64,000 bases of DNA from MFD09286-c1 sp963701015 (GCA_963701015.1 OY969556.1:1984001-2048000); one strand, 5' to 3'; positions 33,496 to 42,923 are shown, numbered from the stretch's first letter. Notes: generated from the sequence alone by a model not told the origin. Made by a program: numbers and translations.

Positions 33496-33626
33496 GCCCA
33501 ACGTTTCGCGCTACCAGCTGTGTGGGATTACTTGCAATATGTTTCCAGATGCACAAATATAATAAAATCTTATTGACCTGCTAGATTTCACTTGTGCCCA
33601 CATGGCTGGTGCAGCGCGTGTTGTGC
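33496..33626 (-). repeat. attC site 35 (singleton)
   Basis: Plus-strand boxes GCCCAAC and GTTGTGC; arms GCGCTACCAGCTGTGTGGG and CCCACATGGCTGGTGCAGCGC. TATATTTG at 33554-33561 but no -33 element. Confidence 0.78.
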
Positions 33627-33634
33627 ACAGTTTT

Positions 33635-34111
33635 TTATTGATTTCTTTTTACTATGTCCATCACAATAATATTATCAACATAAACTTGCCATTGTTTCAC
33701 TAGATTATCATTAATTATCGCTGTCCATGCAGCAGGAACTCGCCAATAATTGCTATTATCAGCAGTTTTTAAATTTTTATAAGTCCCACTTGCATATCCT
33801 AATGCACATATTAATGAATCCTTTTCCATAATCTGATTTATTTCAATTTTATAATCAGGAAACATAGCAAAATATCCGATCCATGCTTGTTTCAAATTGT
33901 CTCTGCCTATGGTTTTATTATCTTGAGAATCAATAAAAACGTGGTCATTTGTCATTAAGCTGTATAATTTATCCACATCGGCAGAATTTATCGCATTTAC
34001 AAAGTCCAGCAAGATTTTTGTTTTCATTTTTGTGGTTTGGCTCTCCATTTGACAAAAAGTTTTAAAAGGTAAAAATAGAAGTATTATAACAAATATATCA
34101 AGTCGTTTCAT
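33635..34111 (-). CDS. Secreted SnoaL-like (NTF2-fold) protein
   Basis: 158 residues. Signal peptide (IFVIILLFLPFKTFCQ) followed by a SnoaL/NTF2-like domain: ILLDFVNAINSADVDKLYSL, LMTNDHVFIDSQDNKTIGRD, LKQAWIGYFAMFPDYKIEIN, and the closing strands ALGYASGTYKN and PAAWTAIINDNLVKQWQVY. Enzymatic role unknown. The attC upstream (site 36) was split by the integrative element, so the promoter that would have driven this gene now lies 22 kb away. Confidence 0.82.
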   Translation of the reverse strand: MKRLDIFVIILLFLPFKTFCQMESQTTKMKTKILLDFVNAINSADVDKLYSLMTNDHVFIDSQDNKTIGRDNLKQAWIGYFAMFPDYKIEINQIMEKDSLICALGYASGTYKNLKTADNSNYWRVPAAWTAIINDNLVKQWQVYVDNIIVMDIVKRNQ

Positions 34112-34159
34112 ATCTTTTTAGTATTAAGTTAGCATGGGTAGTGTCTTTGGTAAAATTGT

Positions 34160-34192
34160 GCACAACGTTCCTCGGCTATGTAAAGTGCGGGA
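34160..34192 (-). repeat. attC site 36, left fragment (family B, interrupted)
   Basis: Box GCACAAC and arm CGGCTATGTAAAGTGCGGGA, breaking off at the insertion of the 21.85 kb element. The rest of the site is at 56025-56131. Confidence 0.88.
34175..34192 (+). other. Left attachment core of the integrative element
   Basis: GCTATG-TAA-AGTGCGGGA. It matches the right core at 56016-56033 except for the three central bases (TAA versus GTC), a pattern expected when the recombinase crosses over in a segment that need not be identical, as in CTnDOT-type elements. Confidence 0.75.
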
Positions 34193-34306
34193 CTATACCT
34201 TTTTCATTTTTTTGCACTCATTTTCTTTAATAGTATTATTTATCAATACATTACAAAAGTGCAAAACGCAAATATTTGACGAAAAAAGCAACCAAATGTA
34301 TAAATA

Positions 34307-34326
34307 GTTGTACCCATTGTTGTACC
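34307..34326 (+). other. Tandem GTTGTACC repeats, left end
   Basis: GTTGTACC at 34307-34314 and again at 34319-34326. The same pair recurs near the right end at 55943-55961. Candidate arm-type binding sites for the recombinase, inferred from symmetrical placement. Confidence 0.5.
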
Positions 34327-34360
34327 GTATTGGATTATTTTGTAAATTTAAAGCAAATTA

Positions 34361-35575
34361 ATGAATATGGCAACTATCAAAGTCTTACTCAGAACAAGCA
34401 AGCTAAATGATAAAGGTTTAGCACCACTTTATTTGCGACTTATCAAAGACCGTAAAGCAAAGTTTATTTCCTTGAAAATCTATCTCAAACCCTCTGAATG
34501 GAACGAGGAATCTGGCAAAGTCCGCAAATCACACCCCAATTCAACCCGAATGAATGCAATGATTGCCCAGCGAATTGCTGATGCTGAAGGCGTGGCCGTT
34601 GAAATGGAAACCAAGTCAAAAACAATCAGTTCCTACAGGATTAAAGAGAAAATTATCGGAGCTGCTGCGGTCGATTTTTTTGTAGTTGCCGAAAAATATT
34701 TAAAATCACTTGAAAAAACAGGTGCAGTCGGTTCACATTTACGTGCCGTTACTATTATTGGCAAGCTCAAAAAGTATTGCGATAATAAGCCTTTATATTT
34801 CGATGAAATAACCGTTGCTTTTTTAAAGGATTATGAGCAACATTTGATTGAAGAATATCACAACAAAGTAAACACCATCCATGGCAATTTGCGGGTTATA
34901 CGCACCGTCGTTATTAAAGCAGTTAATGAAGATATTATAACCCGAAACGATAACCCGTTTTACAAGTTTACTTTTAAATCAGAAAAATCTAAACGTGAAT
35001 TTTTGGTTGAAGATGAAATAAATAAATTAGAAAACCTCGACTTGTCTTTAAATAGCCTGCACGCTTTACACCGCGATATGTATGTTTTTGCTATCTATGC
35101 TGGCGGTTTGCGTGTATCTGATTGCATGTTGTTGCGTTGGTCTAACTTCGATGGCGAACGTGTCCATATCCAAATGCGCAAAACAAAATCAGTCGTAACA
35201 GTTAAACTACCTGACAAAGCACTGAAAATTCTGCTTTCCTATAAAAAAGAAGGTTCGTTGCCACAACATTTTGTTTTTCCGGTATTGCCAAATGATTTGG
35301 AATGTTCTAATGCCAAACTGTTATATATTGTTTTAGTAAGGGCTATTTCTTCAGCTAATAAAAGCCTTAAAAAGATTGCTAAAAAAGCTGGTATAACTAA
35401 AAACCTTTCTTTTCATACTTCCCGCCACACCTTTGCAACATGGGCATTGCGTAAAGGCATCCGTATTGAGTACGTTTCAAAATTATTAGGCCACGCCAAC
35501 ATTAAAGAAACACAGATATACGCCAAAATTGTAAACGAGGAACTCGACAAAGCTATGGAAGTTTTTAATAATTAG
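34361..35575 (+). CDS. Tyrosine recombinase (integrase)
   Basis: 404 residues. N-terminal Arm-DNA-binding domain (IKVLLRTSKLNDKGLAPLYL), SAM-like core-binding domain (residues about 110-215) and catalytic domain with R251 (YAGGLRVSDC), H352 and R355 (FHTSRHTF), H378 (LLGHANIKET) and Y387 (QIYAKI). All five signature residues are present. It is the Bacteroidota phage_int_SAM_5 type, not an IntI: no integron-specific extra helix is evident. It lies 170 bp from the left end and probably inserted the element into the attC. Start may also be the ATG at 34367. Confidence 0.93.
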   Translation: MNMATIKVLLRTSKLNDKGLAPLYLRLIKDRKAKFISLKIYLKPSEWNEESGKVRKSHPNSTRMNAMIAQRIADAEGVAVEMETKSKTISSYRIKEKIIGAAAVDFFVVAEKYLKSLEKTGAVGSHLRAVTIIGKLKKYCDNKPLYFDEITVAFLKDYEQHLIEEYHNKVNTIHGNLRVIRTVVIKAVNEDIITRNDNPFYKFTFKSEKSKREFLVEDEINKLENLDLSLNSLHALHRDMYVFAIYAGGLRVSDCMLLRWSNFDGERVHIQMRKTKSVVTVKLPDKALKILLSYKKEGSLPQHFVFPVLPNDLECSNAKLLYIVLVRAISSANKSLKKIAKKAGITKNLSFHTSRHTFATWALRKGIRIEYVSKLLGHANIKETQIYAKIVNEELDKAMEVFNN

Positions 35576-35743
35576 GATAATTATCGCATTTCTATTTCTG
35601 ATAACACTACGTTATCTAACATAATATCAATATCTTAAAACAATAAAAATATTGCCAATTGGGTTATTAAATTTCAAAAATTAGTATTTTCAAAGCTTTT
35701 TTTGAATGAATGATTTATTTACAAAACCCAAAACTATTTTATT

Positions 35744-36685
35744 ATGCTTATCAAATTTCAGTCTCTAAAAGTTGTTTCTTTTCGCGAACATCCAATTCCA
35801 GATTATTTGCAAGTCGAACCGGGCAAATTCGATCTCACCACCTGCGGGTTAGACATTCCTGGTTCATTTGTCATTAACAATCAGTTTTCAATGAAACATT
35901 ACTGCTATGCCTTATTCTTCAAAGCTTGCAGCATAGAGTTTGCCGAAACCGAAGAATTTATAGACTATCAAATTTCACAACTAAAAAACCCTGTTCATTG
36001 GCTGAAGTGTTTTGAGAACCTCATTATTGAAAATTTCAGCTTTTATAGTTGTCCAAAAGATTTATATATTTTAAACAACCTCAGGGATATACTGCACGAC
36101 AAGAAGAATGAACTTAAAAGCCCAGCAAAATTAATAAGGTCAGATTGGTCAGATTTTGAAATGCCCATGAATAGGCAAAACCATTGGGTCAGATTTGAAA
36201 GTCAGCTAGTCAAATATGACCTTAGTAAATTTGCAACAATAGACGAAAAACGGGCGTATCTTATTGAATTGGAAGCCGATTACTTACAATCTGGCAAGAT
36301 TTTTATGTCAAAAAATCCTGTGCCGTTAGATGAATTTATCAAAATTGAACTGAATAGGTTAGATCGTATTGAAGTTTTAAATATCAATAATAATTCAAAA
36401 AAAACTGTTTCAAATAGGCATTCAAACAATGGCAAAGGCAAGATAAACGGAAATGTCAATGTGCTGGCTGACGCATTATACCAGATGAATAACAAAATTA
36501 TGGCTGACGGGCTTCCTTATTTAGAAGCTTCTATAGCGGTTATTTCAAGCATCATTATTAACAATTTTATCGATAAGGATGGTCAGCCTATTTCAATGAG
36601 TACTGTCAAAACTTATTTAAGTCCGGGAAAAGCCGATAAGCGTCCAAGCCTTGATAAACGTATAAAACTTTTGGTTGATGATTAA
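35744..36685 (+). CDS. Hypothetical integrative-element protein
   Basis: 313 residues, soluble, aromatic-rich N-terminal domain (residues 1-175, containing IENFSFYSCPKDLYILNNLR) and a C-terminal helical segment (residues about 230-313) ending in MSTVKTYLSPGKADKRPS. Proteins of this kind commonly lie between integrase and HTH genes in Bacteroidota elements; position recalls RteC-type regulators, but I could not see a clear RteC match. Single gene in the gap between integrase and HTH gene, same strand. Confidence 0.7.
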   Translation: MLIKFQSLKVVSFREHPIPDYLQVEPGKFDLTTCGLDIPGSFVINNQFSMKHYCYALFFKACSIEFAETEEFIDYQISQLKNPVHWLKCFENLIIENFSFYSCPKDLYILNNLRDILHDKKNELKSPAKLIRSDWSDFEMPMNRQNHWVRFESQLVKYDLSKFATIDEKRAYLIELEADYLQSGKIFMSKNPVPLDEFIKIELNRLDRIEVLNINNNSKKTVSNRHSNNGKGKINGNVNVLADALYQMNNKIMADGLPYLEASIAVISSIIINNFIDKDGQPISMSTVKTYLSPGKADKRPSLDKRIKLLVDD

Positions 36686-36772
36686 TAAAATGGTCAGCAA
36701 TGACCATTTCTGACCAACCTGACTTTTTTCTTTAACTTTTATTTGCTTCATAATTTTTAAAATTTAAAGCAA

Positions 36773-37075
36773 ATGGAAGAACCTATCATTTTATCTAAAG
36801 AACAGTACCAGGAAATAAGCAAACGCCTGGACGTAATTGTAAACAACTTGTCATTAATGGGGCCAAACCCTGAACAATTTGTAGATAACGACAAATTTGT
36901 TCAGTTAATGAACATTAGTAAACGTACAGCCCAAAACTGGCGTGACGAAGGCAAAATTGCTTTTTCTCAAATTGGAGGTAAAATTTATTACCGATATGGC
37001 GACATTGAGGAACTTTTAAAACAGCACTATAACCGTGCTTTTGCTCCTGATTTTAAAACAAAGGTTGGTAAATAA
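36773..37075 (+). CDS. Helix-turn-helix protein (excisionase/MerR-like)
   Basis: 100 residues. The N terminus (KEQYQEISKRLDVIVNNL) is a coiled-coil-like helix; residues about 45-90 form a winged helix-turn-helix of the HTH_17/excisionase type (LMNISKRTAQNWRDEGKIAF, then GGKIYYRYGDIEELLKQ). Members act as directionality factors or regulators of Bacteroidota mobile elements. It lies 17 bp before the helicase gene and is probably co-transcribed with it. Confidence 0.85.
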   Translation: MEEPIILSKEQYQEISKRLDVIVNNLSLMGPNPEQFVDNDKFVQLMNISKRTAQNWRDEGKIAFSQIGGKIYYRYGDIEELLKQHYNRAFAPDFKTKVGK

Positions 37076-37092
37076 ATTAAAACCTATAAAGT

Positions 37093-39135
37093 ATGCCGTT
37101 AATAACATTCTTTAAAAACTTCAACGAACCAATTGTCAATAAAGAAATTGATGATACATTGAAGGCCATCGGTTCAGGTGCATGGGAAAAGCAAATAACA
37201 AAGCTTCGTGATTATTTGGCCAAAGGCAACCAATCAGCGTTTGAAAATTTAAAAAAGTCGCTTCCGGCGTTCACACCTTCGGGAACATTCGCTGGAGGCC
37301 GCAAGCTGGAATACTTAAAACAGTATTCCGGCTTTGTTATTTTAGATATTGACAAACTCAATAACGATAAACTTTTACAGTCCAAACAAACTGCAAAAGA
37401 ATCAAAATTTTGTTATGCTTGTTTCACAAGCCCAAGTGGTAAAGGTTTAAAAATATTGGTAAAAGTCAATTCCGATAAAAAAAACCATAAAACTGCATTC
37501 CTGCAATTGCAATCTCATTATGAGAAGATTCTTAATGTTGAGATTGACAAGTCCGGCAAAGACATTACACGCCTTTGTTTTGTGTCTTTTGACCCTGAAA
37601 TTTATATCAATGCAAACGCTGAAACATTTAAAAATTCTTTTGAATCAAAAAGTTTACAGGACATTTATTGCGATGCCTTACAATTCACAGTTAAAAAAGA
37701 AAGTTATACCGAAGGCAACCGCAATAACTTTATATTTCTTTTGGCCAATAACCTTAACCGAAAGGGTGTTTTGTTAAACGATGCCTTAAACCTCATTCTA
37801 AGCGAATACAAATACAACGATGCTGAAATAACCACCACCATCAAAAGCGCATATAACAATTCATTTGAGCACGGTACAAATCCCCCTTTAAAAGGGGGTA
37901 AGGGGGATGTTCTTGATCACAAGGTGGCTGAGCTTGTCGAAGTCAAGGAAGTGGCAGGGGTGGTTAAAACAACTAACAACGAACAACCACCAACTAAAAA
38001 CAAACGCTCTTTCACTGCCAACAAATTTGTCTTGGCCCAGGTGTATATCAAAAAACATTTTGTCATTCGCCGCAACATCGTAACGCAGGAATATGAATGT
38101 AGGGACATTAATAAAACCGAGTTCGAGAGCATGAACGAAAACAACATTTTTATTAAGATGCAAATTTCCGGTTTAAATCTCAGCTTAAATAACCTTATTG
38201 CTTTGCTTAAATCCGATTTTATTGAGGTCTATAATCCTTTTACAGAATATTTCAATAACCTTCCTCAATGGGACGGCAAAACTGATTATATTTCCTTCCT
38301 TGCAAGTTTTGTTAAAACATCCGACCGTCAAAGGTTCGATTCTCACTTTAAAAAATGGCTTGTTCGTGTTGTGGCTTGTGCTTTGGTTGATGGCATTTTC
38401 AACAAACAAGCCTTTATTTTAGTACACGACAAACAAAATAGCGGCAAATCTACATTTTGCCGTTTTTTGTGTCCGACTGCATTACAAAACTATATAGCCG
38501 AAAACCTATCAATAGACAAAGACAGCCGTATTCTGCTTTGTAGGAATCTTTTAATAAACCTCGATGAGCTTTCGACACTATCCAAAGTTGAAATAAATGC
38601 TCTCAAAAGCCTTTTCTCAAAAGACAAGATAAACGAACGCTTGCCATACGACCGCCGGAATTCTATTTTACCACGACGTTGTAGTTTTATTGGTTCAACC
38701 AATCAAATCGAATTTCTGAATGACGAAACAGGCTCCGTTCGTTGGCTTTGTTTTGTGATTGATGAAATTGACTGGAGCTATTCCAACAAAGTAAATATCG
38801 ATATGGTTTATGCCCAGGCTTATCACTTATTCAAAAACGGATTTGAATACAACCTCACCCAGGAAGAAGTAAAAGAAAATGACCAGTACAACAAGCAATT
38901 TCAAATTCATACTTCAGAAAAAGAGTTAATCAATAAATTCTTTCGTCCAGGCTCAAAAGAAAACCACGAATTGTTTTGGACGGCTACCGACATCCTTTTA
39001 AACCTTGCCCACCTTACTGAAGGAAAAGTAAAACTTTCGCCTGTAATATTGGGGAAAGCATTAAGAATGAACGGATTCGAACGCATCAAGCACGCAACCG
39101 AACAAGTATATGGCTATTATATTTTCAGATTATAA
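37093..39135 (+). CDS. BT4734/VirE-type primase-helicase
   Basis: 680 residues. Residues about 40-180 are a BT4734-like N-terminal domain (GGRKLEYLKQYSGFVILDID, then SPSGKGLKILVKV), resembling a primase-type fold. Residues about 380-620 are a VapE/virulence-associated-E superfamily 3 helicase with Walker A DKQNSGKST near residue 450 and LLINLDEL as Walker B near residue 490. It probably replicates the element. The linker (about residues 257-297) is encoded by two dispersed-repeat-like insertions (37882-37960), giving GTNPPLKGGKGDVLDHKVAE. Confidence 0.88.
   Translation: MPLITFFKNFNEPIVNKEIDDTLKAIGSGAWEKQITKLRDYLAKGNQSAFENLKKSLPAFTPSGTFAGGRKLEYLKQYSGFVILDIDKLNNDKLLQSKQTAKESKFCYACFTSPSGKGLKILVKVNSDKKNHKTAFLQLQSHYEKILNVEIDKSGKDITRLCFVSFDPEIYINANAETFKNSFESKSLQDIYCDALQFTVKKESYTEGNRNNFIFLLANNLNRKGVLLNDALNLILSEYKYNDAEITTTIKSAYNNSFEHGTNPPLKGGKGDVLDHKVAELVEVKEVAGVVKTTNNEQPPTKNKRSFTANKFVLAQVYIKKHFVIRRNIVTQEYECRDINKTEFESMNENNIFIKMQISGLNLSLNNLIALLKSDFIEVYNPFTEYFNNLPQWDGKTDYISFLASFVKTSDRQRFDSHFKKWLVRVVACALVDGIFNKQAFILVHDKQNSGKSTFCRFLCPTALQNYIAENLSIDKDSRILLCRNLLINLDELSTLSKVEINALKSLFSKDKINERLPYDRRNSILPRRCSFIGSTNQIEFLNDETGSVRWLCFVIDEIDWSYSNKVNIDMVYAQAYHLFKNGFEYNLTQEEVKENDQYNKQFQIHTSEKELINKFFRPGSKENHELFWTATDILLNLAHLTEGKVKLSPVILGKALRMNGFERIKHATEQVYGYYIFRL
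37882..37960 (+). repeat. Dispersed-repeat-like insertions inside the helicase gene
   Basis: CCCCCTTTAAAAGGGGG (37882-37898) is a near-perfect palindrome followed by TAAGGGGGATGTT, then GGCTGAGCTTGTCGAAGTC (37927-37945). Both types are seen as repeats in many Bacteroidota genomes (from memory). They keep the reading frame and encode a low-complexity linker between primase and helicase domains. Confidence 0.6.
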
Positions 39136-39153
39136 ACTTTAAAATTAAAAATT

Positions 39154-39357
39154 ATGCAATTCACTTACAACAAAGAAAAGTATCCTTTTTTAGGCACATG
39201 CAGTTACCTATGTACAAGAACCAGGAGTAAAAATTTTGAATGTAGTAAAAGTACAATCTGTCCGGCTCTCGATGTATTAAGGGCTATCGAATTTATCCTT
39301 CAGTATTCTGAAGATAAAAAATTAGGCCAAATCAAACTTAAACTCCATTTCGATTAG
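39154..39357 (+). CDS. Hypothetical small Cys-rich protein
   Basis: 67 residues with four Cys in the first half (GTCSYLCTRTRSKNFECSKSTIC), suggesting a small zinc-binding or disulfide unit, then a helix ALDVLRAIEFILQYSEDKK. It is 18 bp after the helicase gene and probably in the same transcript. Followed by a strong terminator hairpin at 39392. Family not recognised. Confidence 0.65.
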   Translation: MQFTYNKEKYPFLGTCSYLCTRTRSKNFECSKSTICPALDVLRAIEFILQYSEDKKLGQIKLKLHFD

Positions 39358-39391
39358 CATATAGTTGTTGAATTATATTTCGCCATGCTTC

Positions 39392-39433
39392 AAAACTCCT
39401 GTTAGGTCTTGCTACCTAACAGGAGTTTTTGCT
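39392..39433 (+). terminator. Rho-independent terminator after the replication genes
   Basis: Perfect 16-bp stem: AAAACTCCTGTTAGGT (39392-39407), loop CTTGCT, ACCTAACAGGAGTTTT (39414-39429), then T-rich sequence. It ends the plus-strand helicase transcript. Confidence 0.82.
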
Positions 39434-39686
39434 TTTTAGGCGAAGCCTTTTTATGAAATACCTTTTCGGCAGCAAGCTTCTAAAACATCGGCGTAGCCGT
39501 TAAACAAATAATTCCATTTCGTCGGTGTGTCGTTCAAGCGAAGTCGAGGAACGAGACGGAGCGCGTTCAGCCCGGCAAGCCTTTTTCTTTGCTTAATTTT
39601 TTTGTGGCGACAAAAGAAAGTAAAGTCTTAAAAAATAAATTGCAGTTATTATTTGTTGTGAAAAAATACAAACTCTTTTTCATTTT
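39434..39686. other. Non-coding region, dispersed-repeat-like
   Basis: No gene seen. GC-richer stretches such as CGTTCAAGCGAAGTCGAGG and GAGACGGAGCGCG, and TTTTTTTGTGGCGACAAAAG near 39600, resemble dispersed intergenic sequences of Bacteroidota genomes (from memory). Function unknown. Confidence 0.5.
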
Positions 39687-39894
39687 ATCTTACCTACTTA
39701 CCTAAGAACCTCTAAACATATAATAAAATTAAGCCTTTCCGCTTAGGTAAGATGAAAATTCATCTTACCTATCATACCTGGTAAGGCTTGCAGAGCGTTT
39801 TCATCTATATTTTAGGTAACTTAGGTAAGATAAAAAGCACCTTACCTAATCTTACCTTGCCCATAAACACTGAAAAAAGGTAAGTAGGTAAGAT
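39687..39894. repeat. CTTACCTA iteron cluster, candidate replication origin
   Basis: About ten copies of CTTACCTA or its complement TAGGTAAG, some with one change: 39689, 39697, 39744, 39764, 39813, 39822, 39841, 39851, 39877 and 39885. They form nested symmetry: a 13-bp perfect palindrome pair at 39744-39771 (TAGGTAAGATGAA / TTCATCTTACCTA) and outer arms ATCTTACCTACTTACCT (39687-39703) and its complement (39878-39894). The cluster is AT-rich between repeats and lies just downstream of the helicase gene. An origin recognised by the helicase is the best guess; an operator or recombination enhancer is possible. Confidence 0.6.
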
Positions 39895-39944
39895 AATTTT
39901 CATTTTTGGTACAAATTTTATTTTTTCTATCAATTGATAGTATT

Positions 39945-42923
39945 CTAAAATTTCACACTTATTGTCGCATACATAGCTTTAGGATTAGGCACAGAGCCAC
40001 GGTCAATAGCATTATCCGAAAAGTTATTATCAGTAAATGTAGTGGCTTCCGGGTCGTACCCTTTGTATTTAGTGAATGTAATCATGTTTTCAAAACTCAA
40101 TGAAAACCTGAATTTCATATGGTTAAAAAGTTCTTTTGTTGGTTCATAGGTAAGTGTAACTGTTTTTAACCGTATAAAACTTGCATCGTCAATAAATGCA
40201 GAAGACTGGTAAAAGGCAGAAGTAGTTATAGCACTTAAACTGTCACGTAGGTAATTGTTAACTTCCCGGTTTGTTCCTGTCATCATCGTTGCAGCACGTG
40301 TTGCATTATATTTCTTTACTCCTTGCACTGCATACCAAAGTAGGTTCAAACTGAAATCCTTATACTGAAATGTATTTGAAAAATCCCAGGTATATTTTGG
40401 CACTGAGTTTCCTATCACTACCATATCATTTGTGGTTAATCCCTTATTTGTAGTATCGGCATTCAAGTATTTCATACCGCCTGATTTCACATAATGAATA
40501 TTCTTTGCCCGGGTATCAGCAGCAGTCCATTTGCCTAAATTTTCATAGCCATAAATATCACCAATCGGTTGGCCTTCTTTAATAATAAACTCAGGCATTA
40601 AAATATCTGTTGCACTGGCAAAAAAAATAGGCTGGTCATCCATAACTTTTTTTACAGGCTGAATAGAAGTTGAGAAATTGAACTTAATAAACCATGAAAA
40701 ATTACTTGCTTTCACTGGGGTTGCTTCAATGCTCAATTCTTTACCATTTACGCCTATTTCGCCAATATTGATATATTGCATCCCACCGCCATAATAATAA
40801 GGAATCTGGCGTTGTATTATCAAGTTGTTGATGTTTTTAGTATAATAAGTTGCATTAATAGAAATTCGCTTATCAAAGAATGTACTTTTAATGCCATAAT
40901 CAAGTTCATCTGTGCTTTCGTGCTTCAGGTAATGGTTGGCCAATTGCAACACATACGGATAAGTTCCGGTAGTATTACCATAGGTATATTGTACATCCTG
41001 ATAAAGATCATTGCTCAAACCGTTAAGTGGGTAATTCCCACTTTCGCCCCAGTTGGCATAAAGGTTAAAATTATTTATCCAATTCATTGTTTTAAAAGGC
41101 CATTCACGTGCAACATCCCAACTTGCAGCCAACGAAGGAAATAATGTGTAATAATTGACATGAAGGCCTTCTTTGATATTGCTTAAATTAGCCACAGCCG
41201 ATACAAAATAAGTTTCATTATAATTATAGCTTGCATTGGCAACATACGAACCAATAGAGCGTATTACAGACCCATTTGGCCCATAGGCTGCCATGGAGTT
41301 ACGAAGATATGAATAGCTATTTAGTTGCCCTTTCATGGTATCAACTTTCCACCAAAGATTGTCCACATAAAAACGGTATGCTGCAACTAAATCGACTTTA
41401 TGTTTCCCATATGAATTAAAATAAGAAACATTATACTGTTGGTTATATAGAAAAACATCTTCATTACTTTTCACGGTTACATCATAAGAATTATAATTGT
41501 AATTAGAGTACCTTAGCATTAAGGATTCCATTGCATTTAGGCTCAGATGTTCAGTTAGTTTCATCCTTGCTGAACCACTCATAACATGAGTATTTATGTC
41601 TAAACTCTGGCTGTTATTTTGAATAATAGATTGTGGCAATTCAGGATTATTAAGTTGCGGATAACCGTAATAAATTCTATTGATTAATCGGCCATATTTA
41701 TCATAAATAAGTGAATCCGGCGTATTCCTGAGACATGGAGATTTAGTTATTCCTGCAAAAAGTAACGGATTTCCCAAGTATATATCTTGATTGTCTGAAT
41801 TATCCTGAACACTACCACGATAACCAATATCAATAGCTAACTTCTTCCAGAATATTCTGCTAACCCTAGATGAAATTGTATAACGTTGATAACTTGAGTT
41901 AGGCAAAATTCCTTGTTGGTCAGTATAATTACCCGATATATAGTATTTTATTGTTTTAGCCGTTCCTGATGATGATAATTGATATTCTTTAGAAGAACCT
42001 GTATGGAAAATTTCTTTTTGCCAATTGTCATCGCTTGTATTATTAGTAATTTTAGGATAAGCGGCATACAAATATGAATTAATATTACTATGGGCTATAT
42101 TAATAGAAGAAAGAAAATCCAATGTGTTCATTTGATCATAAAAATTACTAAAACTCTGTAAACCAAATTTTATTGAAAAATTTATCTCGCTTTCGCCACC
42201 TTTTTTAGTATCAATCAATACAACTCCGTTTCCACCTTGGAAACCATAAAGGGCTGTAGAGGAAGCATCTTTTAGAATGGTAACATTTTCAATATCATGG
42301 ATATTAAGGTCGGCAATACCCAAACTTGACATATTAACAATGGGTACTGGCACGCCATCAACAACATATAAAGGCTCTGCTGATGAGAAGAATGAATTCT
42401 GTCCACGTATCCTTATTTTTTCATGGTCGCCAGGTGATCCTGATGTATTCGTACCCCAAACACCTGCAACACTGGAATGTAAAATATCCGAAGCATTGTT
42501 TGAATTTTGCAATTCTATGGTTTTACTGCCAATAGTAGGTATATCCCTGCCATATTCCATATTGCCAAAAAACTTCCTTTGGCTTGTAATTTTAACTTCA
42601 TCAATATTTGTTAGAGCGGGTTGAAGGGTAGTAGTAATAAATTGACTGCCCTTTATACTTACTGGCATTTCCTTTGTTTCGTAACCAGTATAGCTGAATA
42701 CCAATGTATAATTGCCAGGAACTATTTGCAATGTGAAATTTCCTTTTGCATCAGAGATTGTACCTTTATGGGTATCTTTCAATAAAACGGTTACACCAAT
42801 TAAAGTATCTCCATTGGCAGCGTCACGCACTAAGCCTTGCACTGGATAAGTAATCTGAGCAGAAATACTTGTTGTTAAAATAAAAATGTTCAAACCTAAA
42901 AGAATAATAAAGAAGCTTTTCAT
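39945..42923 (-). CDS. SusC/RagA-family TonB-dependent outer-membrane transporter
   Basis: 992 residues. Signal peptide to about residue 23 (TTSISAQ), carboxypeptidase-D-regulatory-like domain (residues 25-110: VQGLVRDAANGDTLIGVTVL, YTLVFSYTGYETKEMPVS), plug domain (residues about 115-240: HEKIRIRGQNSFFSSAEPLY, then VVDGVPV, ASSTALYGFQGGNGVVLIDT) and a 22-strand-type barrel to the C-terminal AMYATISVKF. It would import a substrate delivered by the SusD-like lipoprotein, using TonB energy. It is the last gene of the operon, downstream of SusD, the reverse of the usual order. Confidence 0.93.
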   Translation of the reverse strand: MKSFFIILLGLNIFILTTSISAQITYPVQGLVRDAANGDTLIGVTVLLKDTHKGTISDAKGNFTLQIVPGNYTLVFSYTGYETKEMPVSIKGSQFITTTLQPALTNIDEVKITSQRKFFGNMEYGRDIPTIGSKTIELQNSNNASDILHSSVAGVWGTNTSGSPGDHEKIRIRGQNSFFSSAEPLYVVDGVPVPIVNMSSLGIADLNIHDIENVTILKDASSTALYGFQGGNGVVLIDTKKGGESEINFSIKFGLQSFSNFYDQMNTLDFLSSINIAHSNINSYLYAAYPKITNNTSDDNWQKEIFHTGSSKEYQLSSSGTAKTIKYYISGNYTDQQGILPNSSYQRYTISSRVSRIFWKKLAIDIGYRGSVQDNSDNQDIYLGNPLLFAGITKSPCLRNTPDSLIYDKYGRLINRIYYGYPQLNNPELPQSIIQNNSQSLDINTHVMSGSARMKLTEHLSLNAMESLMLRYSNYNYNSYDVTVKSNEDVFLYNQQYNVSYFNSYGKHKVDLVAAYRFYVDNLWWKVDTMKGQLNSYSYLRNSMAAYGPNGSVIRSIGSYVANASYNYNETYFVSAVANLSNIKEGLHVNYYTLFPSLAASWDVAREWPFKTMNWINNFNLYANWGESGNYPLNGLSNDLYQDVQYTYGNTTGTYPYVLQLANHYLKHESTDELDYGIKSTFFDKRISINATYYTKNINNLIIQRQIPYYYGGGMQYINIGEIGVNGKELSIEATPVKASNFSWFIKFNFSTSIQPVKKVMDDQPIFFASATDILMPEFIIKEGQPIGDIYGYENLGKWTAADTRAKNIHYVKSGGMKYLNADTTNKGLTTNDMVVIGNSVPKYTWDFSNTFQYKDFSLNLLWYAVQGVKKYNATRAATMMTGTNREVNNYLRDSLSAITTSAFYQSSAFIDDASFIRLKTVTLTYEPTKELFNHMKFRFSLSFENMITFTKYKGYDPEATTFTDNNFSDNAIDRGSVPNPKAMYATISVKF

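Noticed and set aside
1364..34200. Regularly spaced repeats as a CRISPR array
   Set aside because: Repeats are 130-135 bp, fall into several families and are separated by 0.4-2 kb of coding DNA; no 30-bp spacers and no cas genes.
34361..35575. The tyrosine recombinase as the integron integrase
   Set aside because: It lies on the inserted element with its own attachment repeats, has a Bacteroidota Arm-binding N terminus, and no IntI-specific patch is evident.
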